A DNA stretch of 64,000 nucleotides, taken from an uncultured Bacteroides sp. (GTDB lineage: Bacteria > Bacteroidota > Bacteroidia > Bacteroidales > Bacteroidaceae). A program made the translations under genes and the position numbers. Position 1 is the stretch's first letter, and every line of letters starts with the position of its first letter. The notes beneath the pieces were generated by a model. The model was not told the origin of the DNA, did not search any database, and saw nothing but the letters and a program-made list of their open reading frames with translations. The stretch lies in the NCBI RefSeq assembly GCF_910586915.1, contig NZ_CAJULN010000003.1:110679-174678 (forward strand), in the 5' to 3' direction. This document shows positions 55,796-64,000 of this stretch, piece by piece.

Positions 55796-56506
55796 ATGAT
55801 GAAAAAAATTATCGAGAAAACCGAAGACGGAAGCGCCACGCTGTTCGTGCCCGAACTGAACGAACACTACCATTCGACGAAAGGGGCACGCACCGAATCC
55901 CGGCATATCTTTATCGACATGGGACTGAAAGCCTCTGCCGCCCCCTCTCCGCGCGTTCTTGAGATAGGCTTCGGCACCGGACTGAATGCCTGGCTCACAC
56001 TCGCCGAAGCCGAAAGGAGTGGACGCGACGTACACTACACGGGACTGGAACTCTATCCCCTCGAATGGCAGACGGTGGCGCAACTGAACTACGTTGCGAA
56101 CGACGAGCAAGTGACGGTGAACGGTAAGCAACAGTCTGCCGCCCACCTGTTCGAGCAACTCCACACTGCCGCCTGGGAAGAGGAAGTGCGGCTCACCCCC
56201 CGCTTCACCCTGCAAAAGATACAAGCCGACGCCAACCGCTACGTCGCGGACGGAGGAGGGCGTTTGGACGGAACGGCAGACGTCATTTACTTCGACGCCT
56301 TCGCCCCCGAGAAGCAACCGGAGATGTGGTCGCAAGAACTATTCGACCGTCTTTATGTTTTATTAGCCAATGAGGGCATTCTGACCACATACTGCGCCAA
56401 AGGCGTCGTGCGCCGGATGCTACAGGCGGCGGGATTCATCGTCGAACGCCTGCCGGGTCCCCCGGGCGGCAAACGGGAGATATTGCGCGCCCGCAAACAA
56501 GCGTAA
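55796..56506 (+). CDS. mnmD: MnmD-like tRNA 5-methylaminomethyl-2-thiouridine methyltransferase
   Basis: The 236-residue SAM-dependent methyltransferase corresponds to the N-terminal half of E. coli MnmC: EIGFGTGLNAWLTL (SAM site) and YFDAFAPEKQPEMWS (family motif), ending PGPPGGKREILRARK. It finishes the mnm5s2U wobble modification that MnmG (37.7 kb) starts. The oxidase half of MnmC is absent, as in other stand-alone MnmD enzymes. The start may be 55796 or 55799. Confidence 0.9.
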   Translation: MMKKIIEKTEDGSATLFVPELNEHYHSTKGARTESRHIFIDMGLKASAAPSPRVLEIGFGTGLNAWLTLAEAERSGRDVHYTGLELYPLEWQTVAQLNYVANDEQVTVNGKQQSAAHLFEQLHTAAWEEEVRLTPRFTLQKIQADANRYVADGGGRLDGTADVIYFDAFAPEKQPEMWSQELFDRLYVLLANEGILTTYCAKGVVRRMLQAAGFIVERLPGPPGGKREILRARKQA

Positions 56507-56560
56507 AAACAAGAACAAGAATAAAAGAAACCCAATAACCCCCGAAATAAAAGAAAACCC

Positions 56561-57487
56561 ATGAGAAAGCAACTGAGAAATATAAGCACGTTCCTTCTAC
56601 TCGGCTCCTGCCTGCTGACGGCAGCCTGCGCCGGACGCGCGTCCAAAACCGACAACAGCGAAGCGGAAAAGCCGGTGATTACCGTCACCCTCGAACCGCA
56701 GCGTTACTTCACCGAAGCCATCGCGGGCGACAAGTTCGAGGTAGTGAGCATGGTTCCCAAAGGTTCCAGTCCGGAGACCTACGACCCCGTGCCCCAGCAG
56801 CTCGTCTCTCTCGGCGACAGCAAAGCGTACTTCCGCATCGGATACATCGGCTTTGAACAGACCTGGATGGAGCGTCTGATGGATAACACGCCCCACATAC
56901 AAGTGTTCGACACTTCGAAAGGCATCGACCTTATCCTCAACAACGGCAACCACGAGCACGAACACGACCACAATCACGACTCGCACGACGGACACGTGCA
57001 CGCCGTAGAGCCGCACATCTGGAATTCGGCTGCCAACGCGCTCACCATCGCCGGCAACACCTACAAAGCCCTCCGCCAACTGGACAAAGCCAACGAGGCT
57101 TATTATATGGCGCGTTACGACTCTCTCTGCCGCCGCATCCAGCAGACCGACAGCGTGATTCGCCAACAGCTCTCCGCCCCCGAAGCGGCCAAAGCCTTCA
57201 TGATTTACCATCCTGCCCTCTCCTACTTCGCCCGCGACTACGGACTGCATCAGATTTCCATCGAGGAAGGTGGCAAAGAGCCTTCGCCCGCTCATCTGAA
57301 AGCCTTGATAGACCTCTGCAAAGAGGAAGGTGTAGGCGTCATCTTCGTCCAGCCGGAGTTTGACAGGCGCAACGCGGAAACCATCGCGCAGCAGACCGGA
57401 ACGAAGGTTGTACCCATCAATCCGCTCAGCTACGACTGGGAGGAAGAGATGCTGAAGGTGGCGAAGGCGCTGAATGGAAAGGAATAA
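56561..57487 (+). CDS. znuA: Zinc ABC transporter substrate-binding lipoprotein
   Basis: The 308-residue protein has a lipoprotein signal (lipobox LTAAC), the cluster A-I fold and a His-rich loop (HEHEHDHNHDSHDGHVH) at about 130-147, typical of zinc binders. Zinc-site residues occur in VEPHIWNSA, YHPALSYFARDY and IFVQPEFDRR. It captures zinc in the periplasm for an ABC importer. The ATPase gene lies 1 kb downstream; no permease gene is in the window. A secreted protein follows 4 bases after its stop. Confidence 0.9.
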   Translation: MRKQLRNISTFLLLGSCLLTAACAGRASKTDNSEAEKPVITVTLEPQRYFTEAIAGDKFEVVSMVPKGSSPETYDPVPQQLVSLGDSKAYFRIGYIGFEQTWMERLMDNTPHIQVFDTSKGIDLILNNGNHEHEHDHNHDSHDGHVHAVEPHIWNSAANALTIAGNTYKALRQLDKANEAYYMARYDSLCRRIQQTDSVIRQQLSAPEAAKAFMIYHPALSYFARDYGLHQISIEEGGKEPSPAHLKALIDLCKEEGVGVIFVQPEFDRRNAETIAQQTGTKVVPINPLSYDWEEEMLKVAKALNGKE

Positions 57488-57491
57488 GGCC

Positions 57492-58154
57492 ATGAAAGCA
57501 TTCATCTTCGCTCTTTCAGTTGCTCTTTCCCTGTCGGGAAGTGCACAAAACAAGCATCAAATCTACAGCATCGACGGCAACCGGCGCATCATACCCGTGG
57601 AAAGTATGATAAATCCCATAGGGTATGAAAGGATTGAATTTAACGGCTATCACCCGTCGCAATTTGTAACGGTAGGAAGCACCCGATACGCAATCAAAAT
57701 AGCGACAGACGAACTCGAAGACAAAGGCTCCGGCTTTAACGTTATCGAAATACACAAAGGAACAGAAAAATTAATGGAATTGAGAGACATTGATATGTGG
57801 ACTTATATGTATGCCGGAAAATCTGCTACAAACTATCGCAAATACACAGACAACCGTTACTTCATTCCTTTAGAACTAAAGCCGGACATTAAGGCACTCT
57901 GCTTTGTAGGCTGGCCGTACGGAGGTGATTTGTCCCTGCTGACAATAGTCGTACTGACCGAAAACGAAGCAAAACTTGTATTCAATAAGCGCGTCTCTAT
58001 TGTTACAATGGCAAAGGAAGAAGGAGAATACACACTGAAAGTCCAAACAAACCTGGAAGAATTCGACTCTTCCGGCGTGCAAGTCATTTTCCAAGAATAC
58101 ACAACGATGAATTCCAAAGACGGAATCCTCTATATAGGAGACTTCGAGGAATAA
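57492..58154 (+). CDS. Secreted protein of unknown function
   Basis: The start was set at 57492 (MKAFIFALSVALSLSGSAQ), giving 220 residues with a Sec signal peptide. The mature part is beta-rich with no recognised domain, metal-binding cluster or catalytic motif. Its position between znuA and znuC, 4 bases after znuA, suggests a part in zinc acquisition or an envelope role. GC is lower than in the flanking genes. Confidence 0.7.
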   Translation: MKAFIFALSVALSLSGSAQNKHQIYSIDGNRRIIPVESMINPIGYERIEFNGYHPSQFVTVGSTRYAIKIATDELEDKGSGFNVIEIHKGTEKLMELRDIDMWTYMYAGKSATNYRKYTDNRYFIPLELKPDIKALCFVGWPYGGDLSLLTIVVLTENEAKLVFNKRVSIVTMAKEEGEYTLKVQTNLEEFDSSGVQVIFQEYTTMNSKDGILYIGDFEE

Positions 58155-58221
58155 GAACAAGACTGTCCGCCATCTTCCCATCACTCCCAAAACGAGGGAA
58201 ATACACACTCATATTCAATTA

Positions 58222-58368
58222 GTTACAGCACATATATCTCCTGCGTGTAGGACATATAGATGCTGGACATTGGATATATAGATGCTGGAGACAGGAGATA
58301 TATGCGGTAGAAACAGGACATATATATGCTGCAAATCGGTCATACAGCAAGGGAAAACAGCGGATAAA
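58222..58368 (+). repeat. 22-nt-unit dispersed repeat, copy C
   Basis: The five 22-nt units start at 58228, 58250, 58272, 58294 and 58316, framed by GTTACAGC before and CATACAGC...AGCGGATAA after, as in copies A and D. A 13-bp perfect inverted repeat (58231-58243 with 58292-58304) allows a stem. It lies between the secreted unknown and znuC. Confidence 0.9.
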
Positions 58369-58493
58369 GAACCACCCTCTGAAAGCCCCGCACCGCACTC
58401 CCGCCCCCAAGCCATCGCCTGAAAAAACAAAGCCTACACAGCCCATTGGGAATAATTCGCCTCCCCTGCGCCCGGAAATCCCGAAAATCTACG

Positions 58494-58501
58494 TACATTT
58501 G
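58494..58501 (+). promoter_or_regulatory. -7 box upstream of znuC
   Basis: TACATTTG matches TAnnTTTG, 39 bases before the ATG at 58541. No good -33 is visible. Confidence 0.45.
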
Positions 58502-58540
58502 CAACATGATTCAAGTCGTCCAGCAAACATTTTACGCAAA

Positions 58541-59293
58541 ATGGCAAACCCTATCATCGAAATAAAGAACCTCTCTGCCGGATACGACGGCCGCAACGCC
58601 CTCCACGACATTAACCTTTCTGTCTACGAACGCGACTTCTTAGGCATCATCGGCCCCAACGGCGGCGGCAAGACCACGCTTGTAAAGTGCATCTTAGGTT
58701 TGCTCTCCCCCAGCGGCGGAGAAATCATCTTCCACTGTAAGCCCTCGCTGGGCTACCTGCCCCAATACAGCACCATCGACCGCAAATTCCCCATCTCCGT
58801 AGAAGAAGTAATCCTCTCCGGACTGAGCATACAGAAGCCGCTCACCTCCCGCTTCACCCCCGAACAGCGCGAGAAAGGCCGGCAAACCGTCGCCCGCATG
58901 GGACTGGAAGGACTCGAACACCGCGCCATCGGGCAACTGAGCGGCGGGCAACTCCAACGTGCCCTCTTAGGACGCGCCATCATTTCCGACCCTTCAGTGC
59001 TTATCCTCGACGAACCCAGCACGTACATCGACAAGCGTTTCGAAGCCCGCCTCTACGAACTGCTGGCAGAAATCAACAAAGAGTGCGCCATCATCCTCGT
59101 CAGCCACGACATCGGCACGGTATTGCAACAGGTGAAGTCCATCGCCTGCGTCAACGAGACGCTGGATTATCACCCCGACACCGGCGTCACCACCGAATGG
59201 CTGGAAAAGAACTTCAACTGCCCCATCGAACTGTTGGGACACGGCACATTGCCACACCGCGTCTTGGGAGAGCATCATCATCACCACCACTAA
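58541..59293 (+). CDS. znuC: Zinc ABC transporter ATP-binding protein with natural His6 tail
   Basis: The start was set at 58541 (MANPIIEIKNLSAGYDG, 250 residues). Motifs: Walker A GPNGGGKTT, signature LSGGQLQRALL, Walker B LILDEP and the H-loop SHD. The protein ends HRVLGEHHHHHH, six His residues coded by mixed CAT and CAC codons, consistent with metal-related function. It energises zinc (or manganese) import with ZnuA. The permease gene is not adjacent, which is unusual. Confidence 0.88.
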   Translation: MANPIIEIKNLSAGYDGRNALHDINLSVYERDFLGIIGPNGGGKTTLVKCILGLLSPSGGEIIFHCKPSLGYLPQYSTIDRKFPISVEEVILSGLSIQKPLTSRFTPEQREKGRQTVARMGLEGLEHRAIGQLSGGQLQRALLGRAIISDPSVLILDEPSTYIDKRFEARLYELLAEINKECAIILVSHDIGTVLQQVKSIACVNETLDYHPDTGVTTEWLEKNFNCPIELLGHGTLPHRVLGEHHHHHH

Positions 59294-59408
59294 ACGCGGC
59301 GGCAGCATTCCAGCAAGGCACACCACCAATCTACGCCCCCACCCGCCTCCCAAAAGAAAAATAACACTAATAATCGCCACACCCTAACGCATTATTCTCA
59401 CAAATCAC

Positions 59409-59416
59409 TATCTTTG
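59409..59416 (+). promoter_or_regulatory. -7 box of the DUF2723 gene
   Basis: TATCTTTG is an exact TAnnTTTG match 45 bases before the ATG at 59461. Confidence 0.6.
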
Positions 59417-59460
59417 CGACCGCATAATTTGTTTTTAACGAATAAACTACCATCGTGCTA

Positions 59461-62400
59461 ATGAAACAGTACAGAACCGTAAACAACCTTATGGGTTGGC
59501 TTGCATTCATCATTGCGGCAACCGTCTATTGCCTCACGATAGAACCAACCGCAAGTTTCTGGGATTGCCCTGAGTTTATAACCACCGGCTACAAACTGGA
59601 AGTCGGACACCCGCCCGGCGCACCGTTCTTCATGCTGATGGCGAATTTCTTCACACAATTCGCATCCGACACCACCACAGTAGCGAAAATGGTGAACTAC
59701 ATGAGCGCCCTGATGAGCGGCGCCTGTATCCTGTTCCTCTTCTGGAGCATCACCCACCTGGTTCGCAAACTGATTGTCAGCGACGAAAACAACATTACCA
59801 AAGGACAACTCATCACCGTGATGGGTAGCGGACTGGTCGGCGCAATGGCTTATACCTTCAGCGACACCTTCTGGTTCTCCGCCGTAGAGGGCGAAGTATA
59901 TGCATTCTCCTCCCTGTTCACCGCAGTCGTTTTCTGGCTGATTCTCAAGTGGGAAGACGTTGCCGACCAACCGCACAGCGACCGTTGGATTATCCTCATC
60001 GCCTACCTCACCGGATTGAGTATCGGCGTGCACCTGCTCAACCTCCTCTGCCTGCCCGCCATCGTATTGGTTTACTACTATAAGAAAACCCCGAACGCCA
60101 CTGCCAAAGGTTCGCTCCTCGCACTTGCCGGCTCCGGACTGCTGGTGGCTGCCGTCCTCTACGGTATCGTACCCGGTATTGTGAAAGTAGGCGGATGGTT
60201 CGAACTGCTGTTTGTCAACGGACTCGGTATGCCGTTCAACTCCGGCGTAGTGGTCTATATCCTACTGCTTGCCGCCGCACTCATCTGGGGCGTGTACGAA
60301 AGCTATACGGAGAAGAACAAGATGCGCATGGCAGTCTCCTTCATCGTCACCATCGCCATGCTCGGTATCCCGTTCTACGGACACGGCGCAAGCAGCATCG
60401 TCATCGGCCTTGCAGTCATCGCTGCATTAGGGCTTTATCTCGCCCCCAATATGCAGGCTAAGATAAAAGAGAAATGGCGCATTTCAGCCCGCACCATGAA
60501 CACGGCATTGCTGTGCACGATGCTCATCGTAGTGGGATACTCCTCGTATGCGGTTATCGTCATCCGTTCCACCGCCAACACGCCGATGGACCAGAACTCG
60601 CCCGAAGATATCTTCACATTGGGCGAATACCTCGGGCGCGAACAATACGGAACCCGCCCACTCTTCTACGGCCCCGCCTTCTCCTCCAAAGTGGCGCTCG
60701 ACGTAAAAGACGGCTACTGCATTCCCCGCCAGTCGGAAACGGGCAGCAAGTACATCCGCAAGGAAAAGACCTCGCCCGACGAGAAAGACTCATACATCAA
60801 ACTCCCCGGACGCATCGAATACGAATACGCACAGAATATGCTATTCCCGCGTATGTACAGCCCGTCGCACGCCCCGCTCTACAAGCAATGGGTCGACATC
60901 AAAGGCTACGACGTGCCCTACGACCAATGTGGGGAAATGGTCATGGTGAATATGCCCACCCAATGGGAGAACATCAAGTTCTTCTTCTCCTACCAGTTGA
61001 ACTTCATGTACTGGCGCTACTTCATGTGGAACTTCGCCGGACGGCAGAATGACATACAAAGCACCGGAGAAATCGAACACGGCAACTGGATTACCGGTAT
61101 CCCGTTCATCGACAACCTCTTGGTGGGCAATCAGGAGTTGCTCCCGCAAGACCTCAAGAACAACAAAGGACGCAACGTATTCTACTGCCTGCCTCTGATA
61201 CTCGGTCTGATAGGACTGTTCTGGCAGGCCTATTACAGCCAGAAAGGCATCCAGCAATTCTGGGTAGTGTTCTTCCTCTTCTTCATGACCGGTATCGCCA
61301 TCGTGCTCTACCTCAACCAGATGCCCGCACAGCCGCGTGAGCGAGACTATGCATACGCCGGCTCGTTCTACGCCTTCGCCATTTGGATAGGTATGGGTGT
61401 GGCAGGTCTGATACAGTGGTGCTCGCGCATAAAGCCCCAGTTGCGTCTTGTCGAAGGAGCCACAGAAGAAGAAGCCGACAGAATACGCAAGATACTCACC
61501 GAGAAGCAAGGCAAATTCATCAGCCCGCAGGAAGAAGCCGACTTGCAGCAACAACTTGCCGACCTCTACGAGCCGTATATCGACTACAAACCCACAGTCG
61601 TCGTAGCAAGCATCCTGACGCTGCTCTGCCTGTTTGTACCCATCCAGATGGCAAGCCAGACATGGGACGACCACGACCGTAGCGGCCGCTTCGTAGCCCG
61701 CGACTTCGGACAGAACTACCTGATGACCCTACAGGAAGAGGGTAACCCGATTATCTTCACCAACGGCGACAACGATACCTTCCCCCTGTGGTACAACCAG
61801 GAAACGGAAGGCTTCCGCACCGACGCCCGTACCTGCAACCTCAGTTACCTGCAAACCGACTGGTACATCGACCAGATGAAGCGTCCCGCCTACGACTCTC
61901 CCTCGCTGCCCATCACCTGGGACCGCGTGCAGTACGTAGAAGGACAAAACGAGTATATCCCCGTACGCCCCGAGATAAAAGTCCTTATCGACAGCTACTT
62001 CAAGCAGGCAAACGAACTCGCCGCACAGGGAGACACCACCATCCTGTCGCTCGTACACTCCATCTTCGGCGAAAACCCCTACGAACTGAAGGAAATCATC
62101 AACCGGTGGATGCTCGGCAAGAACGACCAACTGAAAGAACTGCTCAAAAAGACCGGCAAGGAGATAGAGCTGCCGCTCATCCCCACCGACAGCATCGTGA
62201 TGACGATAGACAAGGACGCCGTACGCCGCTCCGGCATGAAGATACCCGAAGCCTTAGGCGACTCCATCCCCGAATACATGACCATCACCCTCAGAGACGC
62301 CAACGGCCGCCCGAAACGCGCCCTCTACAAGAGCGAACTGATGATGCTCGAAATGCTTGCCAACGCCAACTGGGAACGCCCCATCTACATGGCAATCACC

Positions 62401-63021
62401 GTAGGCAGCGACAGCCACCTCGGCATGGACAACCACTTCACGCAGGAGGGTCTCGCCTACCGCTTCACACCGTTCGATACGGACAAGCTCAACAGCAAGA
62501 TAGACAGCGAGAAGATGTACGACAACCTGATGAACAAGTTCAAGTTCGGCGGCATCGACCAACCGGGCATTTACATTGACGAGAACACGATGCGTATGTG
62601 CTACACCCACCGCCGCATCTTCACGCAGCTTGCAGGCCAGCTCATCAAGGAGGGCAAAAAGGAGAAGGCAATCTCCGCCCTCGACTACGCCGAAAAGATG
62701 ATTCCGGCCGGCAACGTGCCCTACGACTGGGCAAACGGCGCCTTCCAGATGTCAGAAGCCTATTATCAGTTGGGCGAGAAAGAGAAAGCCGACAAGATTA
62801 TCGACGAACTTGCCAACAAGTCGCTCGAATATATGCTTTGGTATCTCAGCCTAAGCGACAACCAGCTTGCCATCGCGGGCGAGAATTTCGTCTACAACGC
62901 CAGCCTGCTTGATGCCGAAATCCGTCTGATGGAGAAGTACAAATCGGAAGAACTCCTCAAGCACTACTCCGACCAGCTCGACCAGCTATACAACGAGTAT
63001 GTGACAAGAATGAAAAAATAA
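59461..63021 (+). CDS. DUF2723 family membrane protein (glycosyltransferase-like)
   Basis: The start was set at 59461 (MKQYRTVNNLMGWLAF, 1186 residues); a GTG 6 bases earlier is also in frame. The N-terminal half has about 12 membrane segments and the family motif WDCPEFITTGYKLEVGHPPG, which places acidic residues in the first outer loop as in GT-C protein O-mannosyltransferases. Another membrane block (about 575-740) is followed by a soluble region and C-terminal TPR-like helices (EKAISALDYAEKMI, AYYQLGEKEKADK). It may act in protein O-glycosylation, which Bacteroides performs, but this is inference. Confidence 0.85.
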   Translation: MKQYRTVNNLMGWLAFIIAATVYCLTIEPTASFWDCPEFITTGYKLEVGHPPGAPFFMLMANFFTQFASDTTTVAKMVNYMSALMSGACILFLFWSITHLVRKLIVSDENNITKGQLITVMGSGLVGAMAYTFSDTFWFSAVEGEVYAFSSLFTAVVFWLILKWEDVADQPHSDRWIILIAYLTGLSIGVHLLNLLCLPAIVLVYYYKKTPNATAKGSLLALAGSGLLVAAVLYGIVPGIVKVGGWFELLFVNGLGMPFNSGVVVYILLLAAALIWGVYESYTEKNKMRMAVSFIVTIAMLGIPFYGHGASSIVIGLAVIAALGLYLAPNMQAKIKEKWRISARTMNTALLCTMLIVVGYSSYAVIVIRSTANTPMDQNSPEDIFTLGEYLGREQYGTRPLFYGPAFSSKVALDVKDGYCIPRQSETGSKYIRKEKTSPDEKDSYIKLPGRIEYEYAQNMLFPRMYSPSHAPLYKQWVDIKGYDVPYDQCGEMVMVNMPTQWENIKFFFSYQLNFMYWRYFMWNFAGRQNDIQSTGEIEHGNWITGIPFIDNLLVGNQELLPQDLKNNKGRNVFYCLPLILGLIGLFWQAYYSQKGIQQFWVVFFLFFMTGIAIVLYLNQMPAQPRERDYAYAGSFYAFAIWIGMGVAGLIQWCSRIKPQLRLVEGATEEEADRIRKILTEKQGKFISPQEEADLQQQLADLYEPYIDYKPTVVVASILTLLCLFVPIQMASQTWDDHDRSGRFVARDFGQNYLMTLQEEGNPIIFTNGDNDTFPLWYNQETEGFRTDARTCNLSYLQTDWYIDQMKRPAYDSPSLPITWDRVQYVEGQNEYIPVRPEIKVLIDSYFKQANELAAQGDTTILSLVHSIFGENPYELKEIINRWMLGKNDQLKELLKKTGKEIELPLIPTDSIVMTIDKDAVRRSGMKIPEALGDSIPEYMTITLRDANGRPKRALYKSELMMLEMLANANWERPIYMAITVGSDSHLGMDNHFTQEGLAYRFTPFDTDKLNSKIDSEKMYDNLMNKFKFGGIDQPGIYIDENTMRMCYTHRRIFTQLAGQLIKEGKKEKAISALDYAEKMIPAGNVPYDWANGAFQMSEAYYQLGEKEKADKIIDELANKSLEYMLWYLSLSDNQLAIAGENFVYNASLLDAEIRLMEKYKSEELLKHYSDQLDQLYNEYVTRMKK

Positions 63022-63035
63022 ACTTTATAAAAAAG

Positions 63036-63077
63036 GGAAGTGTGTCGGAAAACGCACATACGTTTCGACACACTTCC
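63036..63077. terminator. Hairpin after the DUF2723 gene
   Basis: Perfect 12-bp arms GGAAGTGTGTCG and CGACACACTTCC enclose an 18-base loop in the 70-base gap before the deacetylase gene. It lacks a clean T-run on the plus strand. Confidence 0.55.
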
Positions 63078-63091
63078 TTACAACCGACTCT

Positions 63092-63706
63092 ATGTTTATA
63101 GAACAGCCACCCTGGTTTTTTCGTGCCTTGTATCCGCAGGCCATCTTCCGGATGAACCCGAACGAACGGACAGTCTACCTGACGTTCGACGACGGTCCCA
63201 TCCCCGAAGTAACCCCCTGGGTACTGGATGTACTGGACAAGTACGCCGTCAAAGCCACCTTCTTCATGGTAGGCGACAACATCCGCAAGCACCCGGACGA
63301 ATTCCGTATGGTGGTAGAACGCGGACACCGCACCGGAAACCATACCTTCAACCACATCCGGGGATTCGAATACTCCAACTCCGACTACCTGGCAAACGCC
63401 AAGAAGGTAGACGAAATGATTCACTCCAACCTCTTCCGCCCTCCCCACGGCCATATGGGACTCCGCCAGTACTATACGCTGCGCCATCACTACCGCATCA
63501 TCATGTGGGACCTCGTCACCCGTGACTACAGCAAGCGGATGCGCCCCGAAGAGGTGCTCAACAACGTAAAGCGGTATGCACGCAACGGCTCCATCATCAC
63601 TTTCCACGACTCTCTGAAGTCCTGGAACAATGGCAACCTGCAATATGCCCTCCCCCGCTCCATCGAGTTCCTGCAAGCGAAAGAATATCAGTTTAAGGTA
63701 TTATAA
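63092..63706 (+). CDS. Polysaccharide deacetylase (NodB-like)
   Basis: The 204-residue protein is a single NodB domain: TFDDGPIPEVTPWVLD (catalytic Asp and metal Asp), HRTGNHTFNH (two metal-binding His), RPPHGHMGLRQ and a closing TFHDSLKSW. It should remove acetyl groups from a GlcNAc-containing glycan such as peptidoglycan or a surface polymer. No signal peptide is evident; an N-terminal hydrophobic stretch (PPWFFRALYPQAIF) may be membrane-associated. It is followed by repeat copy D. Confidence 0.92.
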   Translation: MFIEQPPWFFRALYPQAIFRMNPNERTVYLTFDDGPIPEVTPWVLDVLDKYAVKATFFMVGDNIRKHPDEFRMVVERGHRTGNHTFNHIRGFEYSNSDYLANAKKVDEMIHSNLFRPPHGHMGLRQYYTLRHHYRIIMWDLVTRDYSKRMRPEEVLNNVKRYARNGSIITFHDSLKSWNNGNLQYALPRSIEFLQAKEYQFKVL

Positions 63707-63771
63707 TAATAGGATTATCGCTATCTTCCCCTAACTGCAAAACAAAAAAGTTACAGCCTAACAATCAGCTT

Positions 63772-63917
63772 GTTACAGTATATATATCTGCTGGCCACAG
63801 GAGATATAGATGCTGGAAGTTGGAAATATAGATGCTGGAGACAAGACATATATGCGGTGGAAGTAGGATATATATGCACTGCAAATCGCTCATACAGAGC
63901 GGGAAAATAGCGGATAA
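63772..63917 (+). repeat. 22-nt-unit dispersed repeat, copy D
   Basis: The five 22-nt units start at 63778, 63800, 63822, 63844 and 63866, with the GTTACAG start and CATACAGAGCGGG...AGCGGATAA end shared with copies A and C. It lies downstream of the deacetylase gene. Confidence 0.88.
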
Positions 63918-63967
63918 TCATCTATAATAAAAACAACCTCTTAAAGCTATATACCCAATTTAGCCAA

Positions 63968-64000
63968 TGTACCGAGTTCTAGCAGAACTTGGTACATTTT
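63968..64000 (+). terminator. Terminator-like hairpin at the right edge
   Basis: TGTACCGAGTTCT (63968-63980) and AGAACTTGGTACA (63984-63996) pair with one G-U mismatch and are followed by TTTT at the window edge. Confidence 0.5.

Noticed and set aside
59260..59293. C-terminal six histidines as an engineered tag
   Set aside because: The codons are mixed CAT and CAC, the native stop and spacer follow, and the protein is a metal-transport ATPase, so a natural tail is the simpler reading.

Overview
The window is chromosomal DNA of a Bacteroides species. The evidence is a SusC/SusD pair with an ECF sigma/FecR switch, NVEALA and BF3164-like genes, S46 and S9 dipeptidyl peptidases, and many TAnnTTTG (-7) promoter boxes. 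The species cannot be fixed from sequence alone. The bulk is conserved core genome. The accessory parts are the left end (1-3.5 kb), the SusCD locus (8.9-17.9 kb) and a small AT-rich island (33.6-37.7 kb). No rRNA, tRNA, CRISPR array or prophage was seen.

Left end: a coiled-coil, S-layer-like lipoprotein gene runs leftward off the edge. Upstream lies a 312-bp segment bounded by perfect 23-bp inverted repeats, then a tyrosine recombinase gene. The only recognisable promoter in the segment points away from the lipoprotein gene, so the locus appears to be captured in the OFF state of a promoter-inversion switch. This resembles the known phase-variable S-layer (BT1927-type) of B. thetaiotaomicron.

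3.6-33.6 kb: a DUF2851 gene; dapB with two signal peptidase I genes (the second lacks both catalytic residues) and wbqC; then, on the minus strand, sigma factor, FecR, SusC, SusD and a double-thioredoxin lipoprotein or periplasmic protein. Next come an AAA/DUF234 ATPase, an M16 peptidase, a single-domain arabinose-5-phosphate isomerase with a PfkB kinase, a tyrosine phosphatase lipoprotein and a DEAD-box helicase. A minus-strand run carries ruvB, a flippase, DUF389 and an S46 peptidase, followed on the plus strand by a nucleoside-gate membrane protein and ybeY.

33.6-37.7 kb: an accessory patch with a truncated IS4-type transposase, a frameshifted NVEALA peptide gene, its usual beta-propeller lipoprotein partner, and a decayed IS3-family (IS150-like) element.

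37.7-64 kb: housekeeping genes, mostly plus strand: mnmG, apt, uvrC, dtd, mazG, deoC, a polyprenyl synthase (minus), polA, cysE, an rRNA methyltransferase, DPP IV, purD, two membrane proteins, mnmD, znuA, a secreted unknown, znuC, a DUF2723 membrane protein and a polysaccharide deacetylase. A near-consensus parS site lies between mnmG and apt.

The most unusual structure not explained by genes is a dispersed intergenic repeat. Three copies of about 146 bp (44.1, 58.2 and 63.8 kb) each hold five tandem 22-nt units with an ATATA core. A rearranged four-unit relative lies at 48.2 kb. Every copy sits just downstream of a plus-strand gene.
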